Of a stretch of DNA of 64,000 bases, positions 38,821 to 51,342 are shown piece after piece. Below the pieces are notes generated by a model. It was not told where the DNA came from. It made no database searches and saw only the letters and a list, made by a program, of their open reading frames with translations. Where the stretch lies: positions 186,001-250,000 of the forward strand of contig BLSF01000029.1 of assembly GCA_012862575.1 (NCBI GenBank), in the 5' to 3' direction. Source of the stretch: Parietichytrium sp. I65-24A (lineage: Eukaryota; Sar; Bigyra; Thraustochytrida; Thraustochytriidae). The position numbers and the translations under genes are program-made. Numbering within the stretch: position 1 is the first letter of the stretch; each line of letters starts with the position of its first letter.

Positions 38821-39474
38821 ATGTCTAACAGTAAATCATACTTTATCAATTTCTCGACTGCTTTTCATTAGAAAGAGACTTGGAAGAACGAGTTCACCAC
38901 CGCACCATGGTAGCGGGGTTTACCGCTACTCACTATCATTCGCTTCCGCTTGATTGAGCTGCGAATTCGCAGTCCATTCACTAAGGGGGCGTCAAAATCT
39001 TCTTTGGCAAGAAATAAGATTTCACATCTTTGAAAGGGAAAGGGCAGTCAAACACAGGAACACACATACACAGGAACACCCTCCGCCTTTCCGGTGCTCA
39101 AATCCGACCCGGAGCATGTCACGCAAAAAAAAAAAAAAAGGTTTCCGAAGACGGGAAATAGCACCGATTCCCACCTCTTCGAGGTCACAGAACAGACGTT
39201 TTCGAGCAAAGAAACATATTCACTCGTGTGAATGTCTTGTCTATACCCATGCGAGATGATCAAATGCGCACAAGCAAGCTCGCACTAGTGAGGACAGCAA
39301 GAGCGACATGCACCTCCGACGGGGTTCTCATGGACCAGCCCTCAGTATAGTATAGCTCGGCGCGAAAGAGCACAAAGACGTGGCGCTGGAGAAAGGCGCA
39401 AAGCAAAGCAACGCAAAGCAAAAGCACACCCAATCTAAGAGTGTGCTGGAAGCTTCGCCAACCGACACAGGAGA
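38821..39474. other. Convergent intergenic, no gene recognised
   Basis: 3' flanks of RMT2 and the TIR gene. Contains the second copy of the GGGTTTAC-type motif (38910-38952, including a TAGCGG/CCGCTA hairpin) and a poly-A run at about 39124-39139. Confidence 0.55.
38910..38952. repeat. Short dispersed motif GGGTTTAC-GCTAC..TTCGCTTCC (copy 2)
   Basis: Partner of the motif at 21920-21962. It lies about 95 bp after the RMT2 stop codon. Confidence 0.5.
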
Positions 39475-40866
39475 CTATTGAAATTTTAACAGCCGAGCTT
39501 TGATTTGAGCATCGAGCTTTGCAATCTGAGGTTCAAACACCTCTCTCGAAAAGTCAACGAAGAGCGTGGACCCGAGCTCCAAACCAAGCTTTCCGGTCCA
39601 AGCTCTACTGTTTAGCATCCCTGGTTCCATCACAATCGGAATCATTAAACTTGAGCCTTTTTTGTTGCACGCAAATGTGAACTCTTTTCTGCAATTGTCC
39701 TTCGCATCTCCGCTATTGACTTTGCTTGCGTATCGCTTCGTAATGAAAACGACTACAATGGCCGAGTTTTCTATGGCTGCACTAATTTCATCTGAAATAT
39801 CTCCAGAAATACGCTGTTCATCAAACCAGGTCACGTACCCAAGATTTTGTAATGCTTTGTTGATGCCCGAAACTCGAGCATGATTGTCGCGACCAAGCGC
39901 ATCTATGCCCCAGTCGTGTGTAAGGAAGACGTGGAAGAGATGCGGCTTGCCGTGCACGACGGTGCTAATAATCGCAGCCTCTTTCTTGAAGCTGATTTTT
40001 TTCTTGACGACACTGAGCTTGCGCTCGAGCTTGCTTGGCGCGGACGTATCGATCATTCGAGTGGATCCGGTGCTCAGATGCCCCTTCGCCTTCCTTGTGT
40101 TGTGGTCCACAGATGTCGATGACAATGCCCGTGGCCGATGCGGGATGCGTGTTTCTGCAGCAGCAATCGTTACTTGAGCGACGTTTTCTCTTAGATTGGC
40201 GAGGTTGATGGCTCTGGAGAGGTAGTTTTGCAGACTTAGGGGGTCCTTGAGTAGTATACGAACCTCTGAGGTCTGCTCGTCGACGTCTAGGTAAGCAAGT
40301 TTAACGAGCCCAGGAGTGTCCGAATCGAGGTCAAGTCCGACGATGTCGACCATCGCGATTGTATTTATGTACGTCCCGGCCAAGTACGTACGAGCGATAA
40401 AGATGTCGGACTCTGAGACAGCAACATGTACATAGAGCAAAACGTCCAACATCTCAATCGCAAGCAGCCCTAAGCACACTGCGCAAGCTGCCCCACCAGC
40501 TATAAATAACGCCATTACGATGGTCGAAATATCGACCGCGTAAACCCCCAAATAAATCAACACCGTGGCGCCAAACGAGCCCAAAAGCCACAACACCAAC
40601 AGAATCATCAAGCACCCGCAGCTCCTCACCTTGACGTGCTCAAACTCCTGGCACACGTCGTACCCGTCAAACACCTCATTGTATCTTCCCACCAACGCCG
40701 CCTGCGGCACAGCCTCGCTCGACAGCACCGTCATACTATTCCGCTGCAGCGGGCCCAGGTGCGACAGCCTGTTCGCCTCATCGCCCTCCCCACCCTGAGG
40801 GTCCACTACTACGTTCACCGCCCCACCACCGCTCTGCGTCGGCGAAGGCGAAGGCGTCCGCGCCAT
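39475..40866 (-). CDS. Two-TM membrane protein with C-terminal TIR domain
   Basis: 463 residues from ATG 40866 (the frame continues upstream only from a GTG through a repetitive stretch). The N-terminus is disordered. Two membrane helices lie at about 84-110 and 114-146, then an about 90-residue conserved-looking region (IFIARTYLAGTYINTIAMVD), a basic linker, and a TIR fold at about 308-445: LFHVFLTHDWGID, YVTWFDEQRISGDI, IVVVFITKRYASKV, NCRKEFTFA, MIPIVMEP. Glu395 in CRKEF aligns with the catalytic glutamate of SARM1-type TIR NADases (DWVHKE). The FLTHDWG...HxRV...TWFDE subtype is one I associate with protist TIR proteins. The likely topology puts TIR in the cytosol. NAD cleavage activity is inference. 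Confidence 0.75.
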   Translation of the reverse strand: MARTPSPSPTQSGGGAVNVVVDPQGGEGDEANRLSHLGPLQRNSMTVLSSEAVPQAALVGRYNEVFDGYDVCQEFEHVKVRSCGCLMILLVLWLLGSFGATVLIYLGVYAVDISTIVMALFIAGGAACAVCLGLLAIEMLDVLLYVHVAVSESDIFIARTYLAGTYINTIAMVDIVGLDLDSDTPGLVKLAYLDVDEQTSEVRILLKDPLSLQNYLSRAINLANLRENVAQVTIAAAETRIPHRPRALSSTSVDHNTRKAKGHLSTGSTRMIDTSAPSKLERKLSVVKKKISFKKEAAIISTVVHGKPHLFHVFLTHDWGIDALGRDNHARVSGINKALQNLGYVTWFDEQRISGDISDEISAAIENSAIVVVFITKRYASKVNSGDAKDNCRKEFTFACNKKGSSLMIPIVMEPGMLNSRAWTGKLGLELGSTLFVDFSREVFEPQIAKLDAQIKARLLKFQ

Positions 40867-43800
40867 GCTCTCCTTTTTCACCCTTCCTCCCACTGTTCTC
40901 TGTTCTCTGTTCTCTGCACTCTGCACTCTGTACCCAGTACTCTGCACTCCGTACCTCCCTCCGCTCCTCACCGAGCCGCCCGCGCGGACACTGGCGCTTC
41001 GAGCGAGGACGCTCCCCTAAGCTGCTCCCCCTTCCTTCTCCTTCCTTCTCCTTCTCCGCCAGGCGGTGGTGTACGCGCAGCGTTTGCGGTGGTGTATGTA
41101 CAATGGCGTGGTTCTAGAATTAGTGCCAATTCACTGCAAAAATCACAGGTCAATTTATTGTGGCATTTTTTCTTCTTTCTGGTCACACATGGTCACATGG
41201 TCACATGGTCACACAGGGGCGTGTACGCTGTCTAGGGAATACGCTACACTCCGTAGCCGCGTGTGTGCAAGGGAAAGGAGAGGTAAGCTTAAACGCGGCT
41301 ACGCGCTTCCGTAGTCTCACAATAAGTACGAAACCCTCGCCTGCTAGAGGGACAGCTAACAATACTGGTACGGTGCGCCCGACCGCTAGCGATGCCTATC
41401 TTTCGGCAATAACAAATGGGTTGCTATCTCTGGACCGTGGCATTAATAGTTGTCTGTAAGTGGAACTACATGCCCTCTCTGGGGCTACGGCTGCGGCTAG
41501 GAGTCGGTGGGATGGGTGTGCGAGTAGGTGTGCGCTAGGTTATAATGTAATGGCTGTTTCGAAAGTTGACGGAGGTCGTGCGAAGTTGCTGTCTTTTTGT
41601 ACTTGTAGTTGTTCACTGTCAACATCTGTCAACCATCTCCAATTGAGATAATCGATTTCGATTTGAGATGAAGAAGGCGGAAAAAGTGCCACCGGGTTCG
41701 GTGAATTGCTTGTGATTCTAGCTCTCACTGTCAGTACTCGTAACCACAAAAGTTTGCCTGACAAGGAATACCCCGCATCTCACCAGAGAAACTTCTCGAG
41801 TGAGAGTGAGTGCAGTACGTACCCGTTCGTACAAGCGTCGGCGATCAGGTCTCTGTTCACGAGCAGCTCCTTGTTCGAAATATTAAAAAATTTTGAATCG
41901 AAAGAAAACGTTGCGAAACATTGCGAAACCAGCGAAAGAAACCTGTGGAAGCATCTTTTCCGTGGAAATTGATCATCGATGGCATTCGACCAACTTGAAC
42001 GGCAAAGCGTGAGCGGTGAGTAGCGGTGAGTAGCAGTGAGCGCGTGGTCAATGGTTTCCCTCAGTCGATTCCTTGGAGGAGCGGATCATCGAGACGATCG
42101 AAACTTCTCACAGAGTTCAGAGTTGAATTAAAATGCGAAGGATTCGACCTGAGGACTTGCAGCAACCGGAGCGGGGCAAAAGGAGCAAGAGGAACAAGAG
42201 GAATAAGAGAAGCAAGGCGCCTCAAGACTACTCAGGGCGATGAGCTCTCGCTTGTTGGCTCTCAATCGAAATGGCAAGCGAAGCGGCAAGGACTCCGTCT
42301 CCCCTTCCACGAGCAATCGTTTCGCTCCGGTCTGAAGGTGGCGCGGGCTTTGATTCAACAGCCCACCCACCACCCACCATCTTGCCTGCATTCGGCAAAT
42401 ACAGTAGAAGAGATTTCGTGAGCAAGCCATCTCCAAGCCGTTGACAGATGGAGTGTGACACACATACGCACCACATTTGACACATCTGACACATCCGACT
42501 TGGCAGTCTTGGCAGAGGCCAATTGTAGGGCGGGTCGAACGATGCCAAACGAGACGATACGGGACGCCCGGTGAGACACGGCCGGTTCGTTTGAGCGACT
42601 GTATACATCCCCACGCTCTTTACTACTGTGAGGTCGTTCTCACTTGGGGACTTCTCTCCAAAGAGCCGAAATCCGAATGGCCTGGCCTCGTGACTTTCGC
42701 GCCGACTTGCGATGTGGCGACGAAAAGACACCGCTGTGTACGCCCGTCTGCGAGATCTATCTCTCAGCCCTGCCCCTATTTAAAAAGGCGGGTGTGAGGC
42801 ACATCGGAATTGCGAGCGTTGCAGGTGCAGGCCGAAAGCCCACGCCCACGCCCACTCAGCAGGTCGCCTCCGGATTCGCGTTATTTCTTATTTGAAATAA
42901 CAGCGCGGAACTCGGCAACGTGCAGCACTGGCATGCGCTGACCTGCTCGGAGCAAAAAGAAAGAAAGAAAGTCGATCTCGCGAGACCAGAAAGAAAAAGC
43001 GCGCCAAGCTTGTATCGCCGGCATCGCCACCCTGGTCAAGAGTCATCGCCCATTTCTGTCAACCGCTGCACTCCTCAAGTCTGATCCATAGTCAATCAAT
43101 TGATCAATCAATCAGTCATTCAATGTATCATCTGAATTCTGACTGCGACCTCTGCACTCTGCATGTGCTCTGCATTCTCTTGTGTAAATTTTCAGAGTTG
43201 GAAATCGTATTTTTAAAACAGTAAAGCCGAAACGAACTTCATAAGCGTTATCGCATCCCATCACTCGGCAATGCACACGTTCGTCTCTTGATTGAGCAGT
43301 GCAGAGCAAACCAGAGCACAACAAAACACAGTGGCTGCCACGTCCCTGTGATTCGCCCGCCCGCTAAGACCACAGCTTTTCCTACCACTTGTCTGTCAGC
43401 CAAGCTATAGAACATAGACCATAGATCATAGCTCTAGCCAGCGAGCCTCGCATAGTCGCTGAAACCAAAAAGTATTTGTTCGGGTTTGCGAAAAGAGGGC
43501 AAACCATCGGTATCGAGATAGATAGACTGAGAGAGACAGAGAGCGGGCGCCACTGCTGCATGCTGTCAAGGTCAGTGGTTGTCAGATGTTGTCAGTATTT
43601 GTTAATAGTGTGAGGTGAGCGAAAAAGCAAAGGTGTTTCGCCATCTCTTCCAAAGAATAGTCTCGAGGGTCTCTCGCGCCTTAGGTTAGACAGCGAGTCG
43701 CAAGAATGCTAAAGAATGCTGACCTCCGATTTTCCAAGACCCCAAACATTTTCAATGAAAAAATGAAATAGAAAACAAGAAAAATGTTGAATAGCAAGTG

Positions 43801-44960
43801 GGAGCTATCAATCAATCAATAAAGGTTTTCTTTCTATCACTATACATGTCTAAAATTCCAAATTCTAATTTCCATTCCACTCGATCGACGAGATGTTTAG
43901 CGCCATGGGGTTCGTGTGTTCTGCGCGTCCGAAACGTCCGAAAGGCTTTTGGCAGTAAGCTCTACGGAAAAGGTCTGGAACTTTGCGAGACTTTTCTTCT
44001 GTGTAGTGGAGTGCACCAGTGCCGCGGTCTGAGGAAGAACAGTCTGCAGATGTCTGCAGAATACAAGACGTGAGCTGCACGGTAACACTGCGCGCGTTCC
44101 GTACTACCGAAACGAGATAGCTCACACTGAACGAACGCTGCACACCTGGCCGTCCGAAGTGGCAATTGTACGCAGCACCTACATCACCGGCGTAGCTAGC
44201 TAGCTGCAAGTGTGAGTGAAGAAGCAGTGTAAATTTGCAAAATTCAACTCGGATTCCACGGCCTATCTTCTTCACAGGGCTTTCGAACCGCTGTATTCAG
44301 TACTGACTGCGAACACTGGTCGCGCCACGATTCTCGCTCGCCCAATCGAAGACTAAGTGCAAAGCGATTTACTTTTTAATTGCAGCAAAGTTTCACGCGG
44401 TTGGGCCTGAACGCAGTCTGAGAAAGCTGCCACTCCCACCTTCCTTTCGAGCAATTGAGTGGCGTGGACTCGGAGAACACGGAGTGAACCGACTTTGTGA
44501 GATCCTTCCTTGGACTTGCCTGCAGGGCGTGGCCTTGTGACGAGCTGGCCTTTGGTCGCCAGGCTAGACAGACCCTGAGGAAACCATTGAATGACACACG
44601 AGCTCCGAGCTGGACCACAAGGGGAGAGATAGAACCAAGATAGCATTTCTGGCGGCAAGTACACATCTTGCTGCGGACAAAGTACAAAGTGGGACTGGGG
44701 AAGCTGTGCTTGGCGAGGTACAGCAGCGGTCGGCCTGTCACGGGCAGAGGCGGCTGGGCTAAGGAGCTGCATCAGGCGCACCTTACCTTCTTGTCTCTTG
44801 ATTGAGAGAGAGCTGAGTTAATTTTTTATTCCGCACAGTGAAAACCCTCGAAGGAAAGAGGAGGGGAAATAGTGGCGTAGCCTGAGTACTCTGAGCGAGT
44901 GTCCGGGGGCGCGAGTCTTTGTGACGCCAGCTCTTACTTGAGGAGTTTGTTTTGTGAAGG
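40867..44960. other. Gene-poor interval, part 1
   Basis: About 4.1 kb with no recognisable gene. Structures seen are a TGTTCTC/TGCACTC heptamer array at 40894-40933 and a CATGGTCA octamer repeat near 41188-41213. Overlapping frames up to about 170 codons on both strands lack conserved motifs and mostly lack ATG. An AATAAA on the minus strand near 44826-44831 may belong to the small gene starting at 45152. Confidence 0.45.
40894..40933. repeat. Heptamer array, TGTTCTC/TGCACTC type
   Basis: Three TGTTCTC units run into TGCACTC units in the 5' flank of the TIR gene (reverse complement GAGAACA). Confidence 0.8.
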
Positions 44961-45152
44961 TCAAATAAGCAAGTCACGCAACACCGCGACCACACTGCCC
45001 GCCAGAGCTTGGGCCGTCGACGCGAACAGGAGCGCTGCCAAGCTTTGCTGCTTCTCGTCATCTCGGTGCCGAACAGAGAAGGCTGCTGACCTAGAGAACC
45101 AGGGCGACCGAAAGACTCTTGGAGAAAGTGCTCTGCGCACTCCGTGGGCCAT
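44961..45152 (-). CDS. Small mitochondrial-type protein, unknown function
   Basis: 63 codons from ATG 45152. The N-terminus is a strong mitochondrial presequence: MAHGVRRALSPRVFRSPWFS then RSAAFSVRHR, with no acidic residues. A polar turn (DDEKQQ) follows, then a hydrophobic helix SLAALLFASTAQALAGSVVAV and RDLLI before TGA. Third codon positions favour G and C, like the recognised genes. A minus-strand AATAAA lies about 130 nt beyond the stop. It could be a complete one-helix inner-membrane subunit or the first exon of a longer gene. No family is recognised. Its layout resembles the small protein at 13945-14337, though the sequence does not. Confidence 0.45.
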   Translation of the reverse strand: MAHGVRRALSPRVFRSPWFSRSAAFSVRHRDDEKQQSLAALLFASTAQALAGSVVAVLRDLLI

Positions 45153-48133
45153 CTGCTCATCTCGTAGAACGCCTTTGCGAGGTGTGACTTGGGCTGTTGA
45201 TGGATTGGCAAACTTTGAAAAAGACGCAGGAATTTATTTGGTTCAACACAAAACGTCGCACTCTTTCTTGAGCAGTTGTCTCGGTGAAGCTCAGGTGCAA
45301 TCGCGTCTGCACAACTTTCGTGTCGTTCTGGTGTTGGAGTCTATTCGAGGAGAGCAACAACTCTGTCGGCGTCCTTTCAATTGGCGTTCAAATTGCAAGG
45401 TAAGTTTGCGAGAAAGAGGGGGATAGGTAAGGTTGTGGTGTGCCCGTTCATTGTCAGGTCAATTTGTAGGTCGGTCTCTCTGTTCTGGAATCTTTTGCGG
45501 CTTTGGTGAGCCAGGTTCACCGTATGCTAATTAGACGAGTGGGAAAAACCCATCCACGTTGGCGCGGCAACAAAATTAGTGAGTTCCGACTCAGTGTACA
45601 TGCAGTGGGCCCACGGCACTGACAATGCGCAGTCGGGAGCTGTCATTGCGTGTACGCCGAGCGACTGGACACTGGAGGCACAATTTTCCAATTTCGTACA
45701 GGAAGCAAGTAACCTTGAATAATTCAATCGGAGTGCTATGGCGCTCCTCTGGCAGCAATACAGCGCGGAAAACTGAGTTCCCCTTGGAAGATTCAAAGTT
45801 TGCTTGATTTACGCAGAGTTCAAGGCAAGTCTTGACGATGGCGTACGTAATTCGGATTCATTGTGACTCGACAAAAAACTTGTTTTCTAAACACACAAGC
45901 ATTAGTGCGTTTTGTACCGAGGTAGGCACGAAATCGCCACTCAAGTTTGTGAGAGAAAGCAGGCGGACTGTTGAACACGCTGTTCTGCTGCTGCTTGCGA
46001 CAATGCATGCCAAAGATCCACTGCTAACATTCCTTTGCAGCCGACATATGGTTCCCGAGCTCACGGCAAGACGACAAAACACGATAATCGAGCAGAGTTT
46101 AAATTTTCTCGCATGCGCATCTTTCCTCTTTCCTCGGTTGAGATACCAGCTAGAGCAAGTGAGGACGCCCTCGCACACTTTCGCTTGTGAGAAAGAGGGT
46201 TGACCTATACCGGTACAGTGCTTATTCTGTGCATTCTCCACGTCGGCACGAGCTATCCGGGACGCCCACAATTTCCCCGAATCAAAATCGGACTTGCAGA
46301 GGGGGAAAAGGGGGAGAGAGGCGGAGGAGAAAGTCTCTCTCCAGCAAGGGTGCGCCGCACGTCTTCTCATGTCAAGGAACTCTGCAAAGAGGAGAAAGGT
46401 TGTTTCCCAATGGCGGACGGAAGCCGCCCTTCATGATTTATATATGATCGAGTGCCGTGGAGACTTGCAATTGCCCGAGGCTCTGTCTAGTAGACTCGGA
46501 GAGAGCGAACGACCCAGTGCACGATAGGGTGGCTAGCATGCGGATAGTGAAGTGTGAGAGGACATATTTTCTCTTCGCCATCGATGGATACTCCTCTCGC
46601 AGGATGTTCATCACGACCGCCAGTGTGCCCAGCCCGACTGTCTTCCGTCGCTGTCGCCTCACTATTGATCGGCACAATCGGGCACTGCGCCTGAGAGGAT
46701 CAGAATCAGCCGTTGGCTTTCCGACTGTCGCGGTCGCGACACGGATGGAACCAAGGCTCTGAAAGTAGGAGACCGACAGCATAGCTAAGTTGGTGGGCCT
46801 ATTGAATCTTGTTGTCAGTACTGCAACAAAACGAAAGAGAGAAAGGAATCAAGGAAGAAGGGATGTCACAATCTATCAGAAGTGCTCGATGCACTCTGAA
46901 GATCAGTTTGGTGACGCTGCAAGCCAACAAACAATTGGAGGTTAGGTAAATTTCAGCTGCATACTTTGCTATGTAAAGGAAGGAAGAAAGGAAGAAGGGA
47001 AGAAAGGAAGGAATCTATCTGTTCACAGTGGATGTTGTGAATGAGAATCCAATCGCTCCTTGCTTTTGCTTGCTTCGCTGTTCGCGGTGTGACTGTCTTT
47101 CAATCCATGAACGAGTTCCAAATATAGGACGGGAAGGAACGAAAATGTGAGTCTGTGAAGATAGATCGGGATCAGCATTCGCAGCGATCACCGATGAGGA
47201 GAAGAAGATCATGGACAAAACTCTTGAAGCACTAGTTTTCAATTGGCGTAAGTGGCCGTCCACTGCTTTTCAACAACGCCGCGATGCACAGCCCATTGTG
47301 CATCGCCCATCTCATTCTCTGCTTTCATCCACCTCTTTCGCTGTGCCACGTTGAGCCGCCGCCGGTCGACCACCTCTTTCCTTCTCATCGACTCGGCAGA
47401 TCTTCCATTACCACGAAGCTCCTCTCCTCCGCACACTTCGTGCTCAAGACTTGGTGTCTGTCCTCCGCCGAGTCCGGTAGCTCCTCAGCAACGGACTCGA
47501 TCGCGCTTACAAGTGCCCCTCCAGGGTCGCCGAGCCCTCAGACTTCCATCTGTTCCGGTAGATGCAAAAGTAGGAATCGGAACCTGGAGGGGAAGCGGTC
47601 TCTATCTCTGATGATGTGACGACATTTGTGAGAACTGGTGAAGACAGAAGAGAATTCGGACCGGTACTAGTACTATTATTCGTATTACTCGCACGCCAGT
47701 AGCGTACTGTACTGTACCCGAGTAATTGGTATCCTATCTAGCTAGCTAGCTAGATGGTACTGAGGAGTCGTTCTCTCACTCGCGAGAATTGGAGTGAGTG
47801 AGTCGCCTGTAAGTTTCTTTCTTATTTTCTGACACTGTGAATTTTAAGAAAGGCGAGAGAAAGAAAGTGAGAGAGCGAGAGGAAGAGGGCAATTAATACT
47901 GATGCAAATGACTATCAGATAGCTATCCCTAAAGGTTACACTTTGGTAGTTGTAAGTGTTGGCTAGAACTTGGCGGATCAAGAACGCAGAAGCGACGACT
48001 GGGCTGACTGAGTCAGGACTAGGCTAGGCCAATTTTTTTTTGACAGAGTTGAAAGTTGGTCCAAGGCCTTCCCTCCTTCCACTGCTCACACTGCTCTGCT
48101 GGAATGATTTCCGACGCAGTGCAGCAGCTGTTA
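45153..48133. other. Gene-poor interval, part 2
   Basis: About 3 kb without a recognisable gene. A minus-strand frame with ATG at 46782 (114 codons) overlaps a plus-strand frame from ATG 46538. Neither has a known motif. A GGTACTAGTACT palindrome (about 47662-47674) and a CTAG tetramer run (about 47735-47752) are present. Confidence 0.4.
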
Positions 48134-49166
48134 TGCTGTTATGAGATTCCTTAACTATCACTCATTGGACTCTGTGTAAACGGCAGTTGGGGAGAAAGAT
48201 AATCAGAGTGTGGTGCCACCCTCTCTCTCAAGTCAGTCAGCCTCTCCCGTCCAACACCGCTTTGCGACTGAAGGCGGAAGTTCTCATGATTTCATTCGCC
48301 ACCATCTCACTCAGGTTGGCTGGCCAAAAGGATGGCAAGCATCCCCTGTCGTGAAGCAGGGATCGGCGATTAGGCCGAAAATCTCGTCCAGCGCTGCTCT
48401 TCCGACGATGAAATTTGTTCTCTTGGTGCGTTAGCTTTTTGGCACACTGCTTGCTACCCTTCCGCCGAGTGCCGAGTCCCCAGTCAGTAGTCTCTGATGA
48501 ATCGTGAAAAGCGATTGACAGTGATCAACAGTGATCGACAGCGAGCGTTCTCAAAAGCGTTTGGAGATTTGGATCCTATTCTCATTGTCTTGGATCAAAT
48601 CAGCGGAGGAGATGGTTGGATCAATCAGCACGTCTTCCCGTCGAGGTCANTGCTGTTATGAGATTCCTTAACTATCACTCATTGGACTCTGTGTAAACGG
48701 CAGTTGGGGAGAAAGATAATCAGAGTGTGGTGCCACCCTCTCTCTCAGGTCAGTCAGCCTCTCCCGTCCAACACCGCTTTGCGACTGAAGGCGGAAGTTC
48801 TCATGATTTCATTCGCCACCATCTCACTCAGGTTGGCTGGCCAAAAGGATGGCAAGCATCCCCTGTCGTGAAGCAGGGATCGGCGATTAGGCCGAAAATC
48901 TCGTCCAGCGCTGCTCTTCCGACGATGAAATTTGTTCTCTTGGTGCGTTAGCTTCTTGGCACACTGCTTGCTACCCTTCCGCCGAGTCCCGAGTCCCCAG
49001 TCAGTAGTCTCTGATGAATCGTGAAAAGCGATTGACAGTGATCAACAGTGATCGACAGCGAGCGTTCTCAAAAGCGTTTGGAGATTTGGATCCTATTCTC
49101 ATTGTCTTGGATCAAATCAGCGGAGGAGATGGTTGGATCAATCAGCACGTCTTCCCGTCGAGGTCA
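48134..49166. repeat. 516-bp near-identical direct duplication around a single N
   Basis: 48134-48649 and 48651-49166 match except for about three substitutions and are separated by one N at 48650. It is the same arrangement as at 15836 and most likely an unmerged contig overlap. Confidence 0.9.
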
Positions 49167-51312
49167 GTCATTCTGTGTGTCCAGCGCTACGAATATCTGA
49201 AGGCTCCCGCCTCGTTCGTTCGTCTCAGATCGATCGACCCGCTCTTCTCCTTTTATGAAAAGTCTGGCAAGCTGCCATAGCCACCACACACACATCTTCG
49301 ATGTGCACAAAGTCTCAGCGACAGTCTCCAATCGTCCCGCCTCCGCTCTGCTGGCGATCTATTCTGGACGAAGGTGGTCTTGGTGGCTTGCGGGAGTGCA
49401 AAGGAGGCGACAAAGAGCGCCGTCGGCTGTGAGTTGAAAGAAGAGATGGGGTCAGAGGGTCGGGTTGTTTTGTTTTTGTCGAGTATTTCACATTTTGCCG
49501 CGCGCTGGCTTCATGCTTTTGTTGCATCTCTTCTTGGCCGGCGGCGCCATGCGTTGGTGCCGTCCCTTCGGCCGTGCGCCTCGCGGAGGTAAAATTTCTA
49601 AGAATCACTTCGCATCACGGCTTGCGCGCATGAGCCGTTGAACACGCTGAGGCACTAAAGGCATCTTCATTCCATCGCGAGCGCCTCGATCTCTGCGATC
49701 TCTGCGAACGCTACGCAGCACAGCAGCGCAGTAGCCAAGGCGGCTGCTCCGCTTTTATCGGGATGCATTTCCCGAATTCTGAACTTGCTCCGTCTGCAAC
49801 GCGACTATCCATCCATCCCCCATCATGATTGGCTCCATCAGATCCGTGCACGCCCGCCTGCCAGGCAACCGGCAAGATGCGGCGACGGATGGATAGATTG
49901 AGATGCATAGAGATGGATAGACTCATAGACGGAAGGGTCAGGGAACACGCCACTTGGCATGGCGCCAAGTCTATATCTTCTCCGTTATTGGGTTGCCAGA
50001 GGATTAGATTAATGATTTCATTCCCAAGTTGAGAGGTGACACCAGGAGAAAGAAGAGAGGACGGCACATTACACCCGTCCGCTAGCGCTTGCCTTCTGGG
50101 AAATCTTCCTGACTCCCGGGACACCGACGACAGCCGGAAGCGAGCCACGATGCCAGGCGCTACCCCTCAGCTATCCCATTCCATAATGAACGGGCGCTCA
50201 CTGCCTCCCTAGTCATCTGGGTAGCCAGACAGGTAGACGTTGGTCTAGCGTTCGGAAATTGGGGATTCAGGAGTTGGAAGAAGAATGGAGACGTAAAGGT
50301 ACTGTTTTGCGTATCACGAAATTGACAAAGTCGGCATAGGCAAAGCCAGCAGCGCCGAATGAAATTACGTGTGAGTCAGGAATCCTCTCTTCCTCTCTTC
50401 CTTTGCGTATTACTACTCAGTAGTTTTGCTTGCCTGCCTGACTGCCTACTGCCTGCCATCCCTTGCGTTCGGTAGCTCGCTAAACTCCCAGAGACTCGCG
50501 GAGAGGCGCACTTGGCACAATATCTTACGGTACTAATTCACCCAAGTTGCAACGACTGCGGCACTCGCACGCGCGCGTGTCGTCCTTCGTCGTGAGGTCT
50601 CCAACCGCCAGGCATCCCGTTCCGCCGCAACGCCCGGGCTTAAAGGATTTTGCTGTTTTTGGGAAATGGTTTGACGTTGGCCATTTTTACGCGGCCACCG
50701 ACTGGAGACTAGCGCCATGCCTGCGTGCCTTAAGCCGGATGGTCGGCGCACCCTGCTCGTAGCGCCGTCTAAGCTCCGCGCAGCACCCTCGAGGGCTAGC
50801 CATAAGGTCTCTCGGGAGGGAGCGGCGGTAGAGCGCGGCGTAGGTGGGAAGCAGGTGCTAGCGCGGGAGGGACGGCAGAAACAGTGCAAAAGTGTGCAAA
50901 AGTGTGCGGAGGGAAGTTGGAAGTGTGAAATCACTGGTACTTATTCACATCTTATCTCTCTCTCTCTCTCTCTTGCTCTCTCCGCAGTAGAGTTGGAGTG
51001 TCCATGCGGCTGCGAAGGGTGGAAGGTTTGCGAATTTCAATAAAAAAAGAGGTCCGGAAACCCTGGAATCCGTTCGTCAGCTGCTTGTTGTCCTCTCCGA
51101 TCTCTCCGATCTGAAATTCTGGCCAAGAGACGCTTCCCTTTTCGTCTCACTCACTCACTCACTCACTCACTCACTCACTCTTTCCCGACGAGACAGTCGA
51201 CGTGGAGAGGAGATGTGTGTAGCAGCGCAGGTCTTTGTGAGAGTCCCGATTTCAACTGTAACATCGGAATGGATGAGGCGAAGATGCACGAGATGAGAAG
51301 ATGGGATGCAAA

Positions 51313-51342
51313 GTGCAAAATGCAAAATGCAAAATGCAAAAG
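51313..51342. repeat. Heptamer array, TGCAAAA type
   Basis: Four tandem TGCAAAA units. Confidence 0.85.

Noticed and set aside
45858-46370. 170-codon minus-strand frame
   Set aside because: Cys/Ser/Arg-rich with no motif; composition fits chance reading of non-coding DNA.
46538-46762. Plus-strand frame with FLFAIDGYSSRRMFI, faintly like a transposon integrase core
   Set aside because: Match is limited to about a dozen residues, no further catalytic blocks are seen, and an equally long minus-strand frame overlaps. Too weak to call a relic.
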